64,000 nucleotides of DNA, taken from Mytilus galloprovincialis (taxonomy: Eukaryota; Mollusca; Bivalvia; Mytilida; Mytilidae). The notes under the pieces were generated by a model, which worked only from the letters and a program-made list of their open reading frames with translations, searched no databases and was not told where the DNA came from. The stretch lies in assembly GCF_965363235.1 (NCBI RefSeq), contig NC_134850.1, positions 44,512,602-44,576,601 on the forward strand. The letters are read 5' to 3'. Below are positions 41,601-48,617 of this stretch, in pieces. How positions within the stretch are numbered: the first letter of the stretch is position 1; each line of letters begins with the position of its first letter. Both the position numbers and the translations under genes were made by a program.

Positions 41601-42225
41601 TAGGATGAACCAAAATTATTTACCAGTGATACTCAAATGGAGCAAATTTACATAAATTACTCCTATTTTGATTCTTTCATAAATTTCTAGTCAACTTAGT
41701 TTGATACAACAAGGGTAAACTGTGTTATGTCTGCTCATGGTAAGATGGCAACCATTTACTATTTGAAAATATGCAAATACAAACATACCCGTTTGAATCG
41801 AAAATGGTTGTTTTTACAGAACAATTTTACTCTATCAAATCAAAATGGGATGTGTCTTATAGGTCTTCTTTGAATGAAAAAGTTCTGAATTTTCCAGTAG
41901 AATCTAAATAAATGTTTTAGGTCATGCTTTTTGCTCATCTTACCATAAGCAGAAACTATTTAAAAGATTTTATTGAATATATATCAACTCCCGGAGAAAT
42001 GTATATTTTGATCTTTATTGTCATTCTAATTATAATTCAATTGTGATGTCAAATATTTGTTCCCATTGTTTTATTTGAATTAGAACTTGGCCATGTTTAC
42101 AAAGCAAAAGACGAGCACCATATTAGACAACATTTATTGCATTCATTTGACCTGTTTCTTAATTTTCTATTTTAGGTACATTTGATCTTAATAGTGTACA
42201 GAATTCAACATACTTCTTTAGTTGA
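8449..42225 (+). CDS. POLRMT: POLRMT, mitochondrial DNA-directed RNA polymerase
   Basis: Single-subunit, T7-like polymerase that transcribes mitochondrial DNA and makes replication primers. Exons: 8449-8605, 9346-9570, 11541-12448, 12968-13084, 14512-14673, 14997-15065, 16799-16906, 18896-19045, 19454-19547, 20197-20270, 21678-21809, 22590-22706, 23471-23512, 24177-24277, 27722-27788, 28056-28191, 28760-28896, 29439-29539, 30092-30212, 30818-30902, 31320-31431, 32871-32949, 33473-33595, 34694-34816, 35858-35935, 36677-36865, 37584-37744, 38483-38581, 39544-39616, 40414-40505, 40802-40857, 42176-42225. They sum to 4338 nt, exactly 1446 codons; all phases agree. Catalytic residues: D1140 (motif [17 protein letters not shown]), D1366 (motif [11 protein letters not shown]) and R1205/K1209/Y1217 of the O-helix-like motif. 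The protein is about 215 aa longer than human (1230), mainly from exon 3. All introns are GT-AG except intron 7 (GC-AG). The N-terminal two exons are less certain than the rest. Confidence 0.97.
9346..9570 (+). CDS. POLRMT: POLRMT exon 2, N-terminal linker
   Basis: Acceptor TTCTTTTTAG and donor TTG|GTAAGC bound 225 nt encoding a basic stretch with [20 protein letters not shown]. The exon begins with two bases and ends with one, matching exons 1 and 3. It has no recognised domain; the N-terminal parts of mitochondrial RNA polymerases diverge fast. Confidence 0.8.
10066..11123. mobile_element. MITE J2 (long terminal inverted repeats) split by element E1
   Basis: Left part 10066-10216 starts TTTACAGCTGATTTCCTAAT and contains GGCTTGCTTGCTT; right part from about 11011 ends AATTAGCTGTAAA. 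An intact relative (24325-24578) shows both parts were once contiguous. E1 is inserted between them, in POLRMT intron 2. Confidence 0.85.
10217..11010 (+). mobile_element. Family E1 pearl/HINE-like element, nested in MITE J2
   Basis: The 5' end is ATACCCCACGCAACGAAGTT with hairpin GCAACGAAGTTGC, then a CCGT/CAGT microsatellite. Four tandem units follow at a 169-bp period (anchors at 10301, 10470, 10639 and 10808). Near the 3' end are GTGGGGTAT, inverse of the 5' ATACCCCAC, and the hairpin GAGCGTGCTC (10989-10998). It is non-coding; open frames here are translations of the 169-bp unit. The architecture fits HINE/pearl elements derived from Helentrons. Confidence 0.8.
11541..12448 (+). CDS. POLRMT: POLRMT exon 3, long low-complexity extension
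   Basis: At 908 nt this is by far the largest exon. It encodes residues 128-430: a Ser/Lys/Asn-rich, probably disordered region, ending in [13 protein letters not shown], which aligns with the start of the human PPR region (FFKCCLLTDQ). Around residues 288-320 there are four imperfect copies of a KSE-containing unit (LKSEAF, SKSETF, PKSETI, RKSEML), a short tandem expansion. This exon explains most of the extra length relative to human. The acceptor is ATATTATCAG and the donor CAG|GTAAGA. Confidence 0.93.
12968..16906 (+). CDS. POLRMT: POLRMT exons 4-7, PPR-like domain
   Basis: Exons 12968-13084, 14512-14673, 14997-15065 and 16799-16906 are all exact multiples of three. They encode the pentatricopeptide-repeat-like region: [20 protein letters not shown] and [14 protein letters not shown] match human MYNAVMLGWARQGAFKEL and LLSYAAALQCMGRQ in spacing. 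In human POLRMT this domain lies near the RNA exit path. Exon 7 ends with CAG|GCAAGT, a GC donor. Introns carry a nested MITE pair (13172-14117), a family K repeat and family B1. Confidence 0.93.
13172..14117. mobile_element. MITE M2 (GGTGGTACC ends) split by TTAA element N
   Basis: Ends TTATGGTGGTACTTAACAC and GTGTTGGGTACCATCTTAA form terminal inverted repeats. The intact relative M1 (39081-39349) is 269 bp. M2 is interrupted by a 662-bp element at its GTTGTTAA site. It lies in POLRMT intron 4. Confidence 0.85.
13248..13909. mobile_element. Element N, piggyBac-like MITE flanked by TTAA
   Basis: Terminal inverted repeats CCCTTTCACCGAT and ATCGGCGAAAGGG, with TTAA on both sides (13244-13247 and 13910-13913). 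CCCTTT-type ends with TTAA duplication are characteristic of piggyBac/Looper elements. At 662 bp with no transposase frame it is non-autonomous. The right side continues as CCGGGACTCATCGG, matched in part at the left. Confidence 0.85.
14303..14452 (+). repeat. Family K dispersed repeat, POLRMT intron 4
   Basis: It contains AGAAGATGTGGTATGAGTGT followed by CAATGAGACAACTCTCCATC. This is a shortened copy compared with 37968-38310. Confidence 0.75.
15131..16200 (+). mobile_element. Family B1 pearl/HINE-like element, POLRMT intron 6
   Basis: The 5' end is a hairpin GTCGAGC...GCTCGAC around CTGCAACTTTTGTTGCAG. About six diverged tandem units of roughly 145 bp follow, each with a 'CCTCATTTTCATGGTTCA' core. 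The 3' end is AAGGCGAGACATTTCAGC followed by the palindrome GTGTGCACAC and TTG. GTCGAGCCT and AGGCGAGAC are approximate subterminal inverted repeats. No coding capacity. A second near-complete copy is at 26631-27704. Confidence 0.8.
17286..18559 (+). mobile_element. Family A1 HINE/Helitron-like element, POLRMT intron 7
   Basis: The 5' end AGCTCACCTGGCCCAAAGGG folds on itself (GCTCACCTGGCCC / GGGCCAAGTGAGC) and is followed by a GTC-type microsatellite. Two diverged internal units of roughly 520 bp follow. The 3' end has AAGGTGAGCGACA, inverse of GCTCACCT, then the hairpin GGCTCTTTAGAGCC and the terminus TCTAG before a T run. A hairpin a few bases before CTAG fits the Helitron CTRR rule. Non-coding. 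Confidence 0.8.
18896..28896 (+). CDS. POLRMT: POLRMT exons 8-17, N-terminal polymerase domain
   Basis: Ten exons cover the part equivalent to human residues of about 370-720. Recognisable matches are [14 protein letters not shown] (human RQYWEELG), [10 protein letters not shown] (HPAYVQLLEK), [10 protein letters not shown] (VPMLCPPLPW), GGYLLNQ (GAFLLSP) and [19 protein letters not shown] (LHGALDALTQLGNCAWRVN). Exon 13 is a 42-nt micro-exon. Exon 15 (27722-27788) lies 17 bp after an inserted repeat. Exon 17 starts at 28760; a longer open frame extends upstream but the wrong phase excludes it. Confidence 0.95.
19183..19366 (+). repeat. Family D3, truncated copy, POLRMT intron 8
   Basis: It holds the internal segment GATGAAGTTGAAGTCCAATC and the 3' end GTGCGAGTGGGGCATC...CTATGGACATATTCTT. 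Compared with 48618-48868 it lacks the 5' CCCCACTTAGGGG hairpin. Confidence 0.7.
20776..20915. repeat. Near-perfect 140-bp palindrome, POLRMT intron 10
   Basis: Left arm from GTTATCTACGTTCATATCCG and right arm to CGGATATGAACGTAGATAAC are exact inverses for the outer 20 bp. Pairing continues inward with few mismatches through TTTTAACACCCT / AGGGTGTTAAAA and GTACACC / GGGTGTAC to a small loop near GAGGCGTTGCC. Arms are about 63 bp. This is either a foldback MITE or the end structure of a larger repeat. Confidence 0.9.
22003..22086 (+). repeat. 28-bp tandem repeat, three copies
   Basis: GAAAAATAATCATACCT recurs at 22008, 22036 and 22064, a 28-bp period, in POLRMT intron 11. Confidence 0.85.
22930..23090 (+). 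repeat. Dispersed repeat Q, copy 1
   Basis: It contains CGTATATTTGTTCCGCCTAA and TCTATTCCTGTTGGAACAAA, shared with copy 2 at 33675-33830. Both are in POLRMT introns. Internal GTTGGAAC / GTTCC repeats suggest older tandem structure. Class unknown. Confidence 0.7.
23570..24033 (+). mobile_element. Family C2, 5'-incomplete HINE-like element, POLRMT intron 13
   Basis: About two and a half internal units end in AGTAGGCGAGACTGGGTT, an imperfect GGGTTTTCGCAGAACCC hairpin and TTAC. The related complete copy is 62602-63257 on the minus strand. The GTCGAGCC 5' end is absent here. Confidence 0.7.
24325..24578. mobile_element. MITE J1, intact, about 65-bp terminal inverted repeats
   Basis: It begins TTTACAGCTTATTTCCTATT and ends TAGGAAATTAGCTGTAAA; the inverted repeats run inward through TGGCTTGCTTGCTTTGTTTG / CAAACAAAGCAAGCAAGCTA. 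It has no coding capacity. It is the empty-site paralogue of J2 (10066-11123). No clear target duplication was seen. It lies in POLRMT intron 14. Confidence 0.88.
24583..25140 (+). mobile_element. 5'-truncated LINE, C-terminal end of ORF2
   Basis: The frame reads [18 protein letters not shown], then [18 protein letters not shown] and on to a stop at about 25072. CxxC-x7-H-x4-C after a KW motif is the zinc-knuckle-like C-terminal region of non-LTR retrotransposon reverse transcriptases (zf-RVT type). The frame is open for at least 150 codons up to the stop. Everything upstream is missing, the usual 5' truncation of LINEs. An A-run at 25866-25888 after ATGCAATAAAG could be its tail if the 3' UTR is long. 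Confidence 0.75.
25141..26072. other. POLRMT intron 14 middle, little recognised
   Basis: AT-rich sequence with an A-run of over 20 bases at about 25866-25888, possibly the poly(A) tail of the preceding LINE. No exon is supported. Confidence 0.4.
26073..26215 (+). repeat. Family K dispersed repeat, POLRMT intron 14
   Basis: It contains GGAAAATGTGGTGTGAGTGC and CAGTGAGACAACTCTCCATC, then a GTACGGCCTTCAACACGGAG segment shared with longer family members. Confidence 0.75.
26500..26630 (+). repeat. POLRMT: Triplicated 3' splice site and start of POLRMT exon 15
   Basis: CTTGTATTTTACAG followed by GAATGAGATTCCAGC-like sequence recurs at 26500, 26544 and 26588, a 44-bp period. The same junction (CTTGTAATTTCAG then GAATGAGATTCCAGC) starts the true exon 15 at 27722. 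These are duplicated intron-exon borders; element B2 lies between the last copy and the true exon. Only the copy at 27722 continues with conserved POLRMT sequence and a good donor. Confidence 0.88.
26631..27704 (+). mobile_element. Family B2 pearl/HINE-like element, POLRMT intron 14
   Basis: It has the same ends as B1: GTCGAGCCTGCAAC...GCAGAAAGCTCGAC at the 5' side and AAAGGCGAGACATTTCAGTG...GCACTCTTG at the 3' side. Internal units recur about every 147 bp (27113, 27260, 27407, 27545). It ends 17 bp before exon 15, so it forms part of the intron's branch-point region. Confidence 0.82.
28569..28696. repeat. MITE-like inverted repeat U, POLRMT intron 16
   Basis: ATTGACTGTTAGTGTTGCT (28569) pairs with AGCAACACTAACAGTCAAG (near 28677-28696), and pairing extends to CTATTGCAA / TTGCAATAG. 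Arms are about 33 bp. It lies 63 bp upstream of exon 17. Confidence 0.8.
29439..42225 (+). CDS. POLRMT: POLRMT exons 18-32, catalytic palm/fingers
   Basis: This is the highly conserved C-terminal catalytic core. The order is PPSECPAPP linker, [66 protein letters not shown], motif [26 protein letters not shown] plus [18 protein letters not shown], the [15 protein letters not shown] block, motif [11 protein letters not shown] and the terminal STYFFS. Every one of these has a near-identical human counterpart. The stop is TGA at 42223-42225. All catalytic residues are intact, so the gene is expected to be functional. Confidence 0.98.
30931..31062 (+). repeat. 44-bp tandem repeat, three copies
   Basis: AATAAAACTTATATGCTTTG recurs at 30931, 30975 and 31019 in POLRMT intron 20, shortly after the donor. 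Confidence 0.9.
31690..32445 (+). repeat. Two diverged copies of a dispersed repeat plus 67-bp duplication
   Basis: Segments near 31715-31890 and 32185-32360 share GAATCAAAGAATTCAACTTT and CTTTTGTTTTCCA. Between them, a 67-bp unit beginning ACTACTAAATTGTC is duplicated (32032 and 32099). This fills most of POLRMT intron 21. Class unknown. Confidence 0.7.
33675..33830 (+). repeat. Dispersed repeat Q, copy 2
   Basis: It shares CGTATATTTGTTCCGC and ATCTATTCCTGTTGGAAC with copy 1 (22930-23090). It lies in POLRMT intron 23. Confidence 0.7.
34418..34660 (+). repeat. Family K dispersed repeat, POLRMT intron 23
   Basis: It contains CCAATGAGACAACTCTCCAT, GAGCCTTGGCCCACACC and AAAGGGCCCCAAAATGACTA in the same order as the copy at 37968-38310. 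Confidence 0.78.
34961..35455 (+). repeat. 45-bp minisatellite, eleven copies, POLRMT intron 24
   Basis: GTTGACATATACTCAACTAA recurs exactly every 45 bp from 34971 to 35421, eleven units. The middle units are identical and the outer ones diverge, the usual pattern of array growth by unequal exchange or slippage. There are no spacers, so it is not CRISPR-like. Confidence 0.97.
36166..36416 (+). mobile_element. Family D1 short hairpin-ended element, POLRMT intron 25
   Basis: It holds a CTGTCTGTGC/CTGTCTGTTGG microsatellite-like start, a GATGAAGTCCAATCAACTTG core and the 3' end GTGCGAGTGGGGCACC...GGACACATTCTTG. Relatives are at 19183-19366 and 48618-48868. Confidence 0.7.
36868..37160 (+). repeat. 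73-bp minisatellite, four copies, POLRMT intron 26
   Basis: GGCTTGGATTG recurs at 36891, 36964, 37037 and 37110. The array begins about 3 bases after the exon 26 donor, so the first unit includes intron sequence next to the splice site. Each unit also holds TACAATTGTACATGGTATGC, in which GGTATGC resembles a donor site. Confidence 0.93.
37968..38310 (+). repeat. Family K dispersed repeat, longest copy, POLRMT intron 27
   Basis: The order is GGAAGATGTGGTATGAGAGC, AGACAACTCTCCATCC, TACAGCCTTAAACACAGAGC, TAATGGGCCCCAAAAAT, CGAGAAACACTTGTGAACC and TACCTGACTTAGGACAG. This is the fullest copy in the window and can serve as the reference for the others. Confidence 0.8.
38742..38952. mobile_element. 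MITE R1, TACTGTAAATTCAG ends, POLRMT intron 28
   Basis: Terminal inverted repeats TACTGTAAATTCAGAAATTA and the inverse at 38930-38952 (CCTGAATTTACAGTA). TA at each edge suggests a Tc1/mariner-type TA target. A relative is R2 at 42959-43188. Confidence 0.85.
39081..39349. mobile_element. MITE M1, intact, POLRMT intron 28
   Basis: Ends TTAAGGTGGTACCTAACAC and GTGTTGGGTACCACCTTAA are inverse copies. It is 269 bp, non-coding, and is the uninterrupted relative of M2 (13172-14117). Confidence 0.9.
41112..41320. mobile_element. MITE T, TATGTGTGGTTCCAGT ends, POLRMT intron 31
   Basis: TATGTGTGGTTCCAGTTAC at the left and GTTACTGGAACCACACATA at the right are inverse copies. It contains a GTAGGTAGG microsatellite and a long T-run. 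Its right edge coincides with the left TA of MITE S. Confidence 0.82.
41321..41501. mobile_element. MITE S, mariner-like ends, POLRMT intron 31
   Basis: TACAGTGAAACCTGACTAAA at the left and TTTAATCAGGTTTCACTGTA at the right are inverse copies, extending to CCGAACCCT / AGGGTTCGG. At 181 bp with TA borders it fits a Tc1/mariner-type MITE. Confidence 0.88.
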
Positions 42226-42958
42226 TGTGAGCTGTATGTAGAACAACAAATATCATGATTCTGATACTCCAAAGATTCTCAATCAAAGATACTCAGGAAG
42301 TCATGTGACTTTTCCCTGATCATGTGACTAAAATAAACCCAACTGTGATATAGTAGTGTCTGTGAAGATGCCAAGTGTAGTTTATGATATTTTTAAAATA
42401 TCTACATGTGAAATAATTGTATTACCCATTTCAAAAGATTAAATACTGTCCCTTTTAATTATGCTATGCAGTATCATCTAATGAAAAATATTGATGTCCC
42501 ATATTATTGCAACAGTATTTGTGATGTTATACATTTTTTCGTAAGATATTCGGTAATTGATATAACTTGTATTTCATTACTTCTTTTTGTTATTGTTTAG
42601 TAGAGAGATTTGTGATGACTGATTTGAGGAGGGAAGAAGTTTTGGTGGTGTTAAGAAGTTCCTTTCTTATTTTTAAAAGAAATTTTTTTTTGGGTACAAA
42701 ATCACCATGCGTTGTGAAGATTTTGTACAATGGAAAATCAATTGAATTTAAAATCTTTTCTAAATGATTTCTACAATTTAATTTTCAAAGATGCTTTAAG
42801 ATGAAAGTGTGTGTTAGAAAACCCCAATTTATTGTCTACTGGACATTAAATGTATTGAAATAGGAGAATTTCTGTTTTCAAATGTTATGTCTTATAAAGA
42901 TTTTCATGGTGCTTTAAAAATGTTTGTTTTATAGTGCTAAAATACTAATACTAATGGT
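42226..42958 (+). other. POLRMT: POLRMT 3' UTR and flank
   Basis: This follows the TGA stop. AATAAA at about 42332-42337 is the first candidate polyadenylation signal. An open frame at 42567-42767 has no recognised similarity and is likely chance. Confidence 0.45.
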
Positions 42959-43188
42959 TACTGTAAATTCAGAAATTATTATTTCGATTTTGTCAGTTTA
43001 TACTTAAATACGATTTTAATTTTTACGATTTTGAGAAAAATCCTGTTTAATTCATATAAAATATTTCAAAATGTGAGTTTAAATTATTGCGTTTACAACT
43101 CTTTAGCATTGTTTGCATATTGCGTTTACAACTCTTTCGCATTTTTCGCTATAATAAAAACCACACAATAACTTCTGAATTTACAGTA
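42959..43188. mobile_element. MITE R2, TACTGTAAATTCAG ends
   Basis: It has the same terminal inverted repeats as R1 (38742-38952) and internal GAGAAAAATCCTGTTTAATT in common. A local 37-bp duplication containing GCGTTTACAACTCTTT lies inside. Confidence 0.85.
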
Positions 43189-43396
43189 CTTTGTACATTT
43201 TTGTTTGCTGTGATACATATTTATATAAGAATTCATAAGGACCTCTAATCAGGTATTTAATATATTTAATTTTTCATTAATAATCTAGAAACATTGTAGG
43301 AAGTCATAATGCATTTTTGTGAAAAAGTCTGTTTTGTAAATTATGGTTGTGATGATATAAGATTGCTGAACAAAAGAATACTTGATATAATTAAGG

Positions 43397-43619
43397 GAAG
43401 ACATCAAAAGTTCAATGTAGGATAAAAAAAACTTAATTCATATAGTTTTTTCACTGACCCCCTACCCTCCTCTTAACTTAATTTGGGAAATATTGATTGA
43501 CCAATAAGGATATATATAATATCGATGTTAATTAAACAAAACTTGCAGCAATTTTGACCCCCCACCCCAAACTATTTGAATTAAGTTTTTTATCCTTCAT
43601 TGATTTTTTGATGTCGGCC
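43397..43619. repeat. Foldback repeat V
   Basis: Left arm GACATCAAAAGTTCAATG...AAACTTAATTCA and right arm TGAATTAAGTTTTTTATCC...TTTTTGATGTC are inverse copies of about 50 bp, around a C-rich centre. Probably a MITE. Confidence 0.75.
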
Positions 43620-44550
43620 CTAAAATTCTAAAGGTAAAATTAGATTGAAACTTAGAAGGATTTTATCTTTTAAATGTATATGTTATTGGTTGAGCACAAA
43701 ACATTGGTAAAGACAGGTTTTAATATGCTATAGTTTGTTATTCCCCTTCACCACCATTTAGGAGGGGTAAATGGTTAATTTTCCTATTTGGCTATAAACC
43801 AAATTGAAATGTGGTAAAACAAATCATTAAAAGATTCTTGCTAGATCATCATGATCATACTAATAAATCAAGTATGGCTAAACAAAATTAAAATTGTACA
43901 GAAAACAATTTTTTCTTATCTCTAGTGGCTGGCTGCTAAAACAAGATGAATTTATTTGATATATGTTGGAATTTGTGCATATAAGCTTTTACCATGGAGA
44001 CTTGCTCAAATTGTGTCAATCGAAACTTATCTAATAGTGTATTTCTGGTACATATGTAGCAATGAATGCATATTTTGTGTGGTACAAAAATGTACAAGTT
44101 TGTATATGAAATCGTTGAACATTGAATGTCAGATTAATCTTGAATGATTGATATAAGATAAGCATATAAGATTGTATGATACTGTGTATATGTATGAAGG
44201 AGACCTTTCCTGACTTAAATTGCTATTTGAAAGTTAAAAGGGTGGAATTAATATGCTTAAAAACAAAGTTTTGTTATTGTGTTTTTTTTATTTTGCAATT
44301 TTCTTGAGAAAAATGTATTGTGGAATAAAAAAAATGAACATGCATGAATTTTTTTTCCACAATCTTCATAAACTACTAATAGTATGCCAAAATATGTTAA
44401 CACCGCAAAAATTACCATAAGCATAAAAAAAATATGTAAATATTATAGTATCATTTAATTTTCATCCACTTCCTGAGGATATTTTGATGGAGACTGTTTT
44501 CGGTGAAACGATTTTTTAACCTCAACCTTAAAGTATCGTATGTTAATTGT
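43620..44550. other. Intergenic, nothing recognised
   Basis: AT-rich; a second AATAAA lies at about 44324. No gene is supported. Confidence 0.4.
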
Positions 44551-44554
44551 TATT

Positions 44555-46257
44555 AAGTCTCCCAAACAAAGTTTGGAGACTTATTGTTTTTGCTCAGTTC
44601 TTATTATTTTTATTATTCTTCTTCTTCTTCCTCTTCTTCCGCCACTTTAAAAATGAACTTGTCCGCAACGTTTCTCCAAAACCGCTTGTCAGATTGACCT
44701 AGAATTTCATAAAATTGGTAGACTATTTCAGATGAATCAGACAACCTGTTGTTGGGTTGCTGCCCCTGAATTGGTAATTTTAAGGAAATTTTGCTGTTTT
44801 TGGTTATTATCTTGAATAATATTATAGATAGAGATAAACTGTAAACAGGAATAATGTTCAGCAAAGTAAGATTTACAAATAAGTCAACATGACGGAAATG
44901 GTCAGTTGACCCCTTTAGGAGTTATTGCCCTTTATAGTCAATTTTTAACCATTTTTCGTAAATCTTAGTAATCTTTTACAAAAATCTTCTCCTCTGAAAC
45001 TACTGGGCCAAATACTTCCAAACTTTAACTGAATGTTCCTTAGGGTATCTAGTTTGTAAATTGTATCCGAAGTTGTGATCTATCAACAAACATGGTCGCC
45101 ATTGCTAAAAATAGAACATAGGGGTCAAATGCAGTTTTTGGCTTATAACTCAAAAACCAAAGCATTTAGAGCAAATCTGACATGGGATAATATTGTTTAT
45201 CAGGTCCAGATCTATCTGCCCTGAAATTTTCAGATGAATCAGACAACCTGTTGTTGGGTTACTGCCCCTGAATTGGTAATTTAAAGAAATTTTGCTGTTT
45301 TTGGTTATTATCTTGAATATTATTATAGATAGAGATAAACTGTAAACAGCAATAATGTTCAGCAAAGTAAGATTTACAAATAAGTCAACATGACTGAAAT
45401 GGTCAGTTGACCCCTTTAGGAGTTATTGCCCTTTATAGTCAATTTTTAACCATTTTTCGTAAATCTTAGTTATCTTTTACAAAAATCTTCTCCTCTGAAA
45501 CTACTGGGCCAAATACTTCCAAACTTTAACTGAATGTTTCTTAGGGTATCTAGTTTGTAAATTGTATCCGAAGTTATGATCTATCAACAAACATGGTCGC
45601 CATTGCTGAAAATAGAACATAGGGGTCAAATGCAGTTTTTGGCTTATAACTCAAAAACCAAAGCATTTAGAGCAAATCTGACGTTGGGTTATATTGTTTA
45701 TCAGGTCAAGATCTATCTGCCCTGAAATTTTCAGACAACCTGTTGTTGGGTTGCTGCCCCTGAATTGATAATTTTAAGGAAATTTTGCTGTTTTTGTTTA
45801 TCATCTTGAATATAATTATAGATAGAAATAAACTGTAAACAGCAATAATGTTCAGCAAAGTAAGATCTTCAATTAAGTCAATTTGACCAAAATTGTCAAT
45901 TGACCCCTTAAGGAGTTATTGCCCTTTAAAGACTTTTTTCACAATTTGTTCATCATGTTGACTTACTTTAAAAAATCTTCTCCTTTGAAACTGCTGTATC
46001 AATTTCAGCCAAACTTAGGCTAAATGAGTTTCAGAGTATCTAGTATAAATTTTATATTTTATTACCTTGTATGTCAAGAAACATAGCTCCTATGGCTAAA
46101 ATAGAACATAGGAGAAAATGATTATTTTTTTTGGCTTTTGAAGAAAATAGGACGATCCAAAAAACATTTAAATAAATTGAAAAGCCAAAATAATCATTGA
46201 TGAGAGATTTAACCAAAAGAATTAAGGTGAGCGATTCAGGCTCTTGAGAGCCTCTTG
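44555..46257 (+). mobile_element. Element A3, chimeric 5' end with family A body and 3' end
   Basis: It starts with a different hairpin, AAGTCTCC...GGAGACTT, then a TTC microsatellite (about 44620-44640). It then runs into family A internal units, of which about two and a half are present. It ends AAGGTGAGCGATTCAGGCTC, hairpin GGCTCTTGAGAGCC, TCTTG. The body and 3' end match A1 and A2 but the 5' terminus does not, so the element has exchanged its 5' end. Confidence 0.78.
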
Positions 46258-46874
46258 TTTTTCTTCAAATTCATACAGATTATGATATGATACAAGTGAC
46301 ATAGCTTTAAATGGTTATCGCCAGCTGCTGCCATCGAGTCGGTGCTATAGTCTGATATTTATGGCAATTTTTATGCCAAATCTCAAATATGGCTTAATCA
46401 TTTGTGTTCACCTTTATCTTGCAGTACAAATGACCACCAAATGAACTGTACTAAGAATTTTTTGGAGGGGTTATGACGGTATACTCTGTTACAATGTATA
46501 TTATATATATGGTTAACAATATTACATTTTATGCTGTAACGACTGATAAAAAATATAATTAGATGGTGTACAATTACTAATGGGGCTTCAATTCAAAAGA
46601 TCAAAAGACAAGGTTATGAACTACTAATTATCACCATATAATCTCAACACAACGAGCAAAATCCAAACTGTTTAGTATGAAAGCTATAAAAGTCCTCAAT
46701 ATACGGCATCAAATAAAACATAATTTTGTAATATAACCAACAACATTATTTGAAAAAAAAAAAAAGTCACAGAATGCAAGACATAGTCAGTACAATGACA
46801 TTAACTGTTTGTATAAAGCTGTAATTGAAAGATTGCTTGTGTAATGAAGTTTTTATCTGTCTTATCTCCTTTTT
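46258..46874. other. Intergenic between elements A3 and A2
   Basis: AT-rich, with no gene, no hairpin and no tandem repeat recognised. Confidence 0.4.
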
Positions 46875-47962
46875 AGCTCACCTGGCCACAGCTAAAAATA
46901 GAACATAGGGGTAAAATTCAGTTTTTGGCTTATAACTCAAAAACCAAAGCATTTGAGCAAATCTGACATGAAGTAAAATTGATTATCAGGTCAAGATCTA
47001 TCTGCCCTGAAATTTACAGATAAATCGGACAACCTGTTGTTGGGTTGCTGCCCCTGAATTGGTAATTTTAAGGAAATTTTGCTGTTTTTGGTTATTATCT
47101 TGAATATTATTATAGATAGAAATAAACTGTAAACAGCAATAATGTTCAGCAAAGTAAGATTTACAAATAAGTGAACATGACTGAAATGGTCAGTTGACCC
47201 CTTTAGGAGTTATTGCCCTTTATAGTCAATTTTTAACCATTTTTCGTAAATCTTAGTAATCTATTACAAAAATCTTCTCTGAAATCACTGGGCCAAATTA
47301 AACCAAACTTGGCCACAATCATCATTGGGGTATCTAGTTTAAAAAATGTGTGGCGTGACCTGGCCAACCAACCAAGATGGCCACCACATCTAAAACTAGA
47401 ACATAGGGGCAAAATTCAGTTTTTGGCTTATAACTCAAAAACCAAAGCATTTAGAGCAAATCTGACAGAAGTAAAATTGATTATCAGGTCAAGATCTATC
47501 TGCCCTGAAATTTTCAGATGAATCAGACTACCTGTTGTTGGGTTGCTGCCCCTGAATTGGTAATTTTAAGGAAATTTTGCTGTTTTTGGTTATTATCTTG
47601 AATATTATTATAGATAGAGATAAACTGTAAACAGCAATAATGTTCAGCAAAGTAAGATTTACAAATAAGTCAACATGACTGAAATGGTCAGTTGACCCCT
47701 TTAGGAGTTATTGCCCTTTATAGTCAATTTTGAACAATTTTTCGTAAATCTTAGTTATCTTTTACAAAAATCTTCTCTGAAACTACTGGGCCAAGTTCAT
47801 TAAAGATAGAGATAATTGTAAGCAGCAAGAATGTTCAGTAAAGTAAGATTTACAAACACATCACCATCACCAAAACACAATTTTGTCATGAATCCATCTG
47901 CGTCCTTTGTTTAATATTCACATAGACCAAGGTGAGCGACACAGGCTCTTTAGAGCCTCTAG
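46875..47962 (+). mobile_element. Family A2 HINE/Helitron-like element
   Basis: It begins AGCTCACCTGGCCACAGC, a shortened 5' end lacking the second half of the A1 hairpin, and carries two internal units. It ends AAGGTGAGCGACACAGGCTC, hairpin GGCTCTTTAGAGCC, TCTAG. The 3' end is the same as A1. Confidence 0.8.
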
Positions 47963-48615
47963 TTTCGACCTCATTTTCATGGTTCAGTGATGGCTTTTGA
48001 AAAATGTATTTAATTTTTCTTGTAAAGTACTTGTGTACGGAGCATAGAATAACTATTTGATATATGGGATCCTTGCAAGGTCTACATGTCTGTGTTAGAC
48101 AGGTCTTGCCTAAGTTGTTGACCTCATTTCATTGATCAGTGATCATAACTTAATTTTTCCTGGTCAGGTTATTTATATCCTATTCCTGTTAACTGCAATA
48201 GGTCATTTATACTCATTGTGAGGTGTTAATGTCGACTGACTGTTTTCGTCTCACATAGACCTCATTTTCAAAGTTTATTGGCCAAGAAAGTTTTTGTGGT
48301 TAGGTCTGTTCCTATGCAATGCATGATTGTAAGGTGTTTTTCTGAGTAACCTTGTTTTCATGGTTCATTAGTCAACATTAAGATTTTGTGGTTTAATGCA
48401 CTCATCAGATACTATTAGGCAAACTATGTTTGGTGTATCATATGGTATGATTGGAAAGTGTAAAATATCTATGACCTTGACCTCATTTACATGGATCATT
48501 GATAATGTTAAGTTATTTGGGAAACTTGTAGTAGAGCCATCATATTACAGACTTTCAACATAATATTAGTCCTGATAAGTTAAGCAGGTGAGACACTTGA
48601 GTGTGTGTGCACTTA
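47963..48615 (+). mobile_element. Family B3, 5'-truncated, abutting A2
   Basis: It starts at the base after the A2 terminus with CGACCTCATTTTCATGGTTC, diverged family B units, and ends AAGCAGGTGAGACACTTGAG followed by GTGTGTGCACTTA. The 5' hairpin is missing. Confidence 0.72.
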
Positions 48616-48617
48616 TT

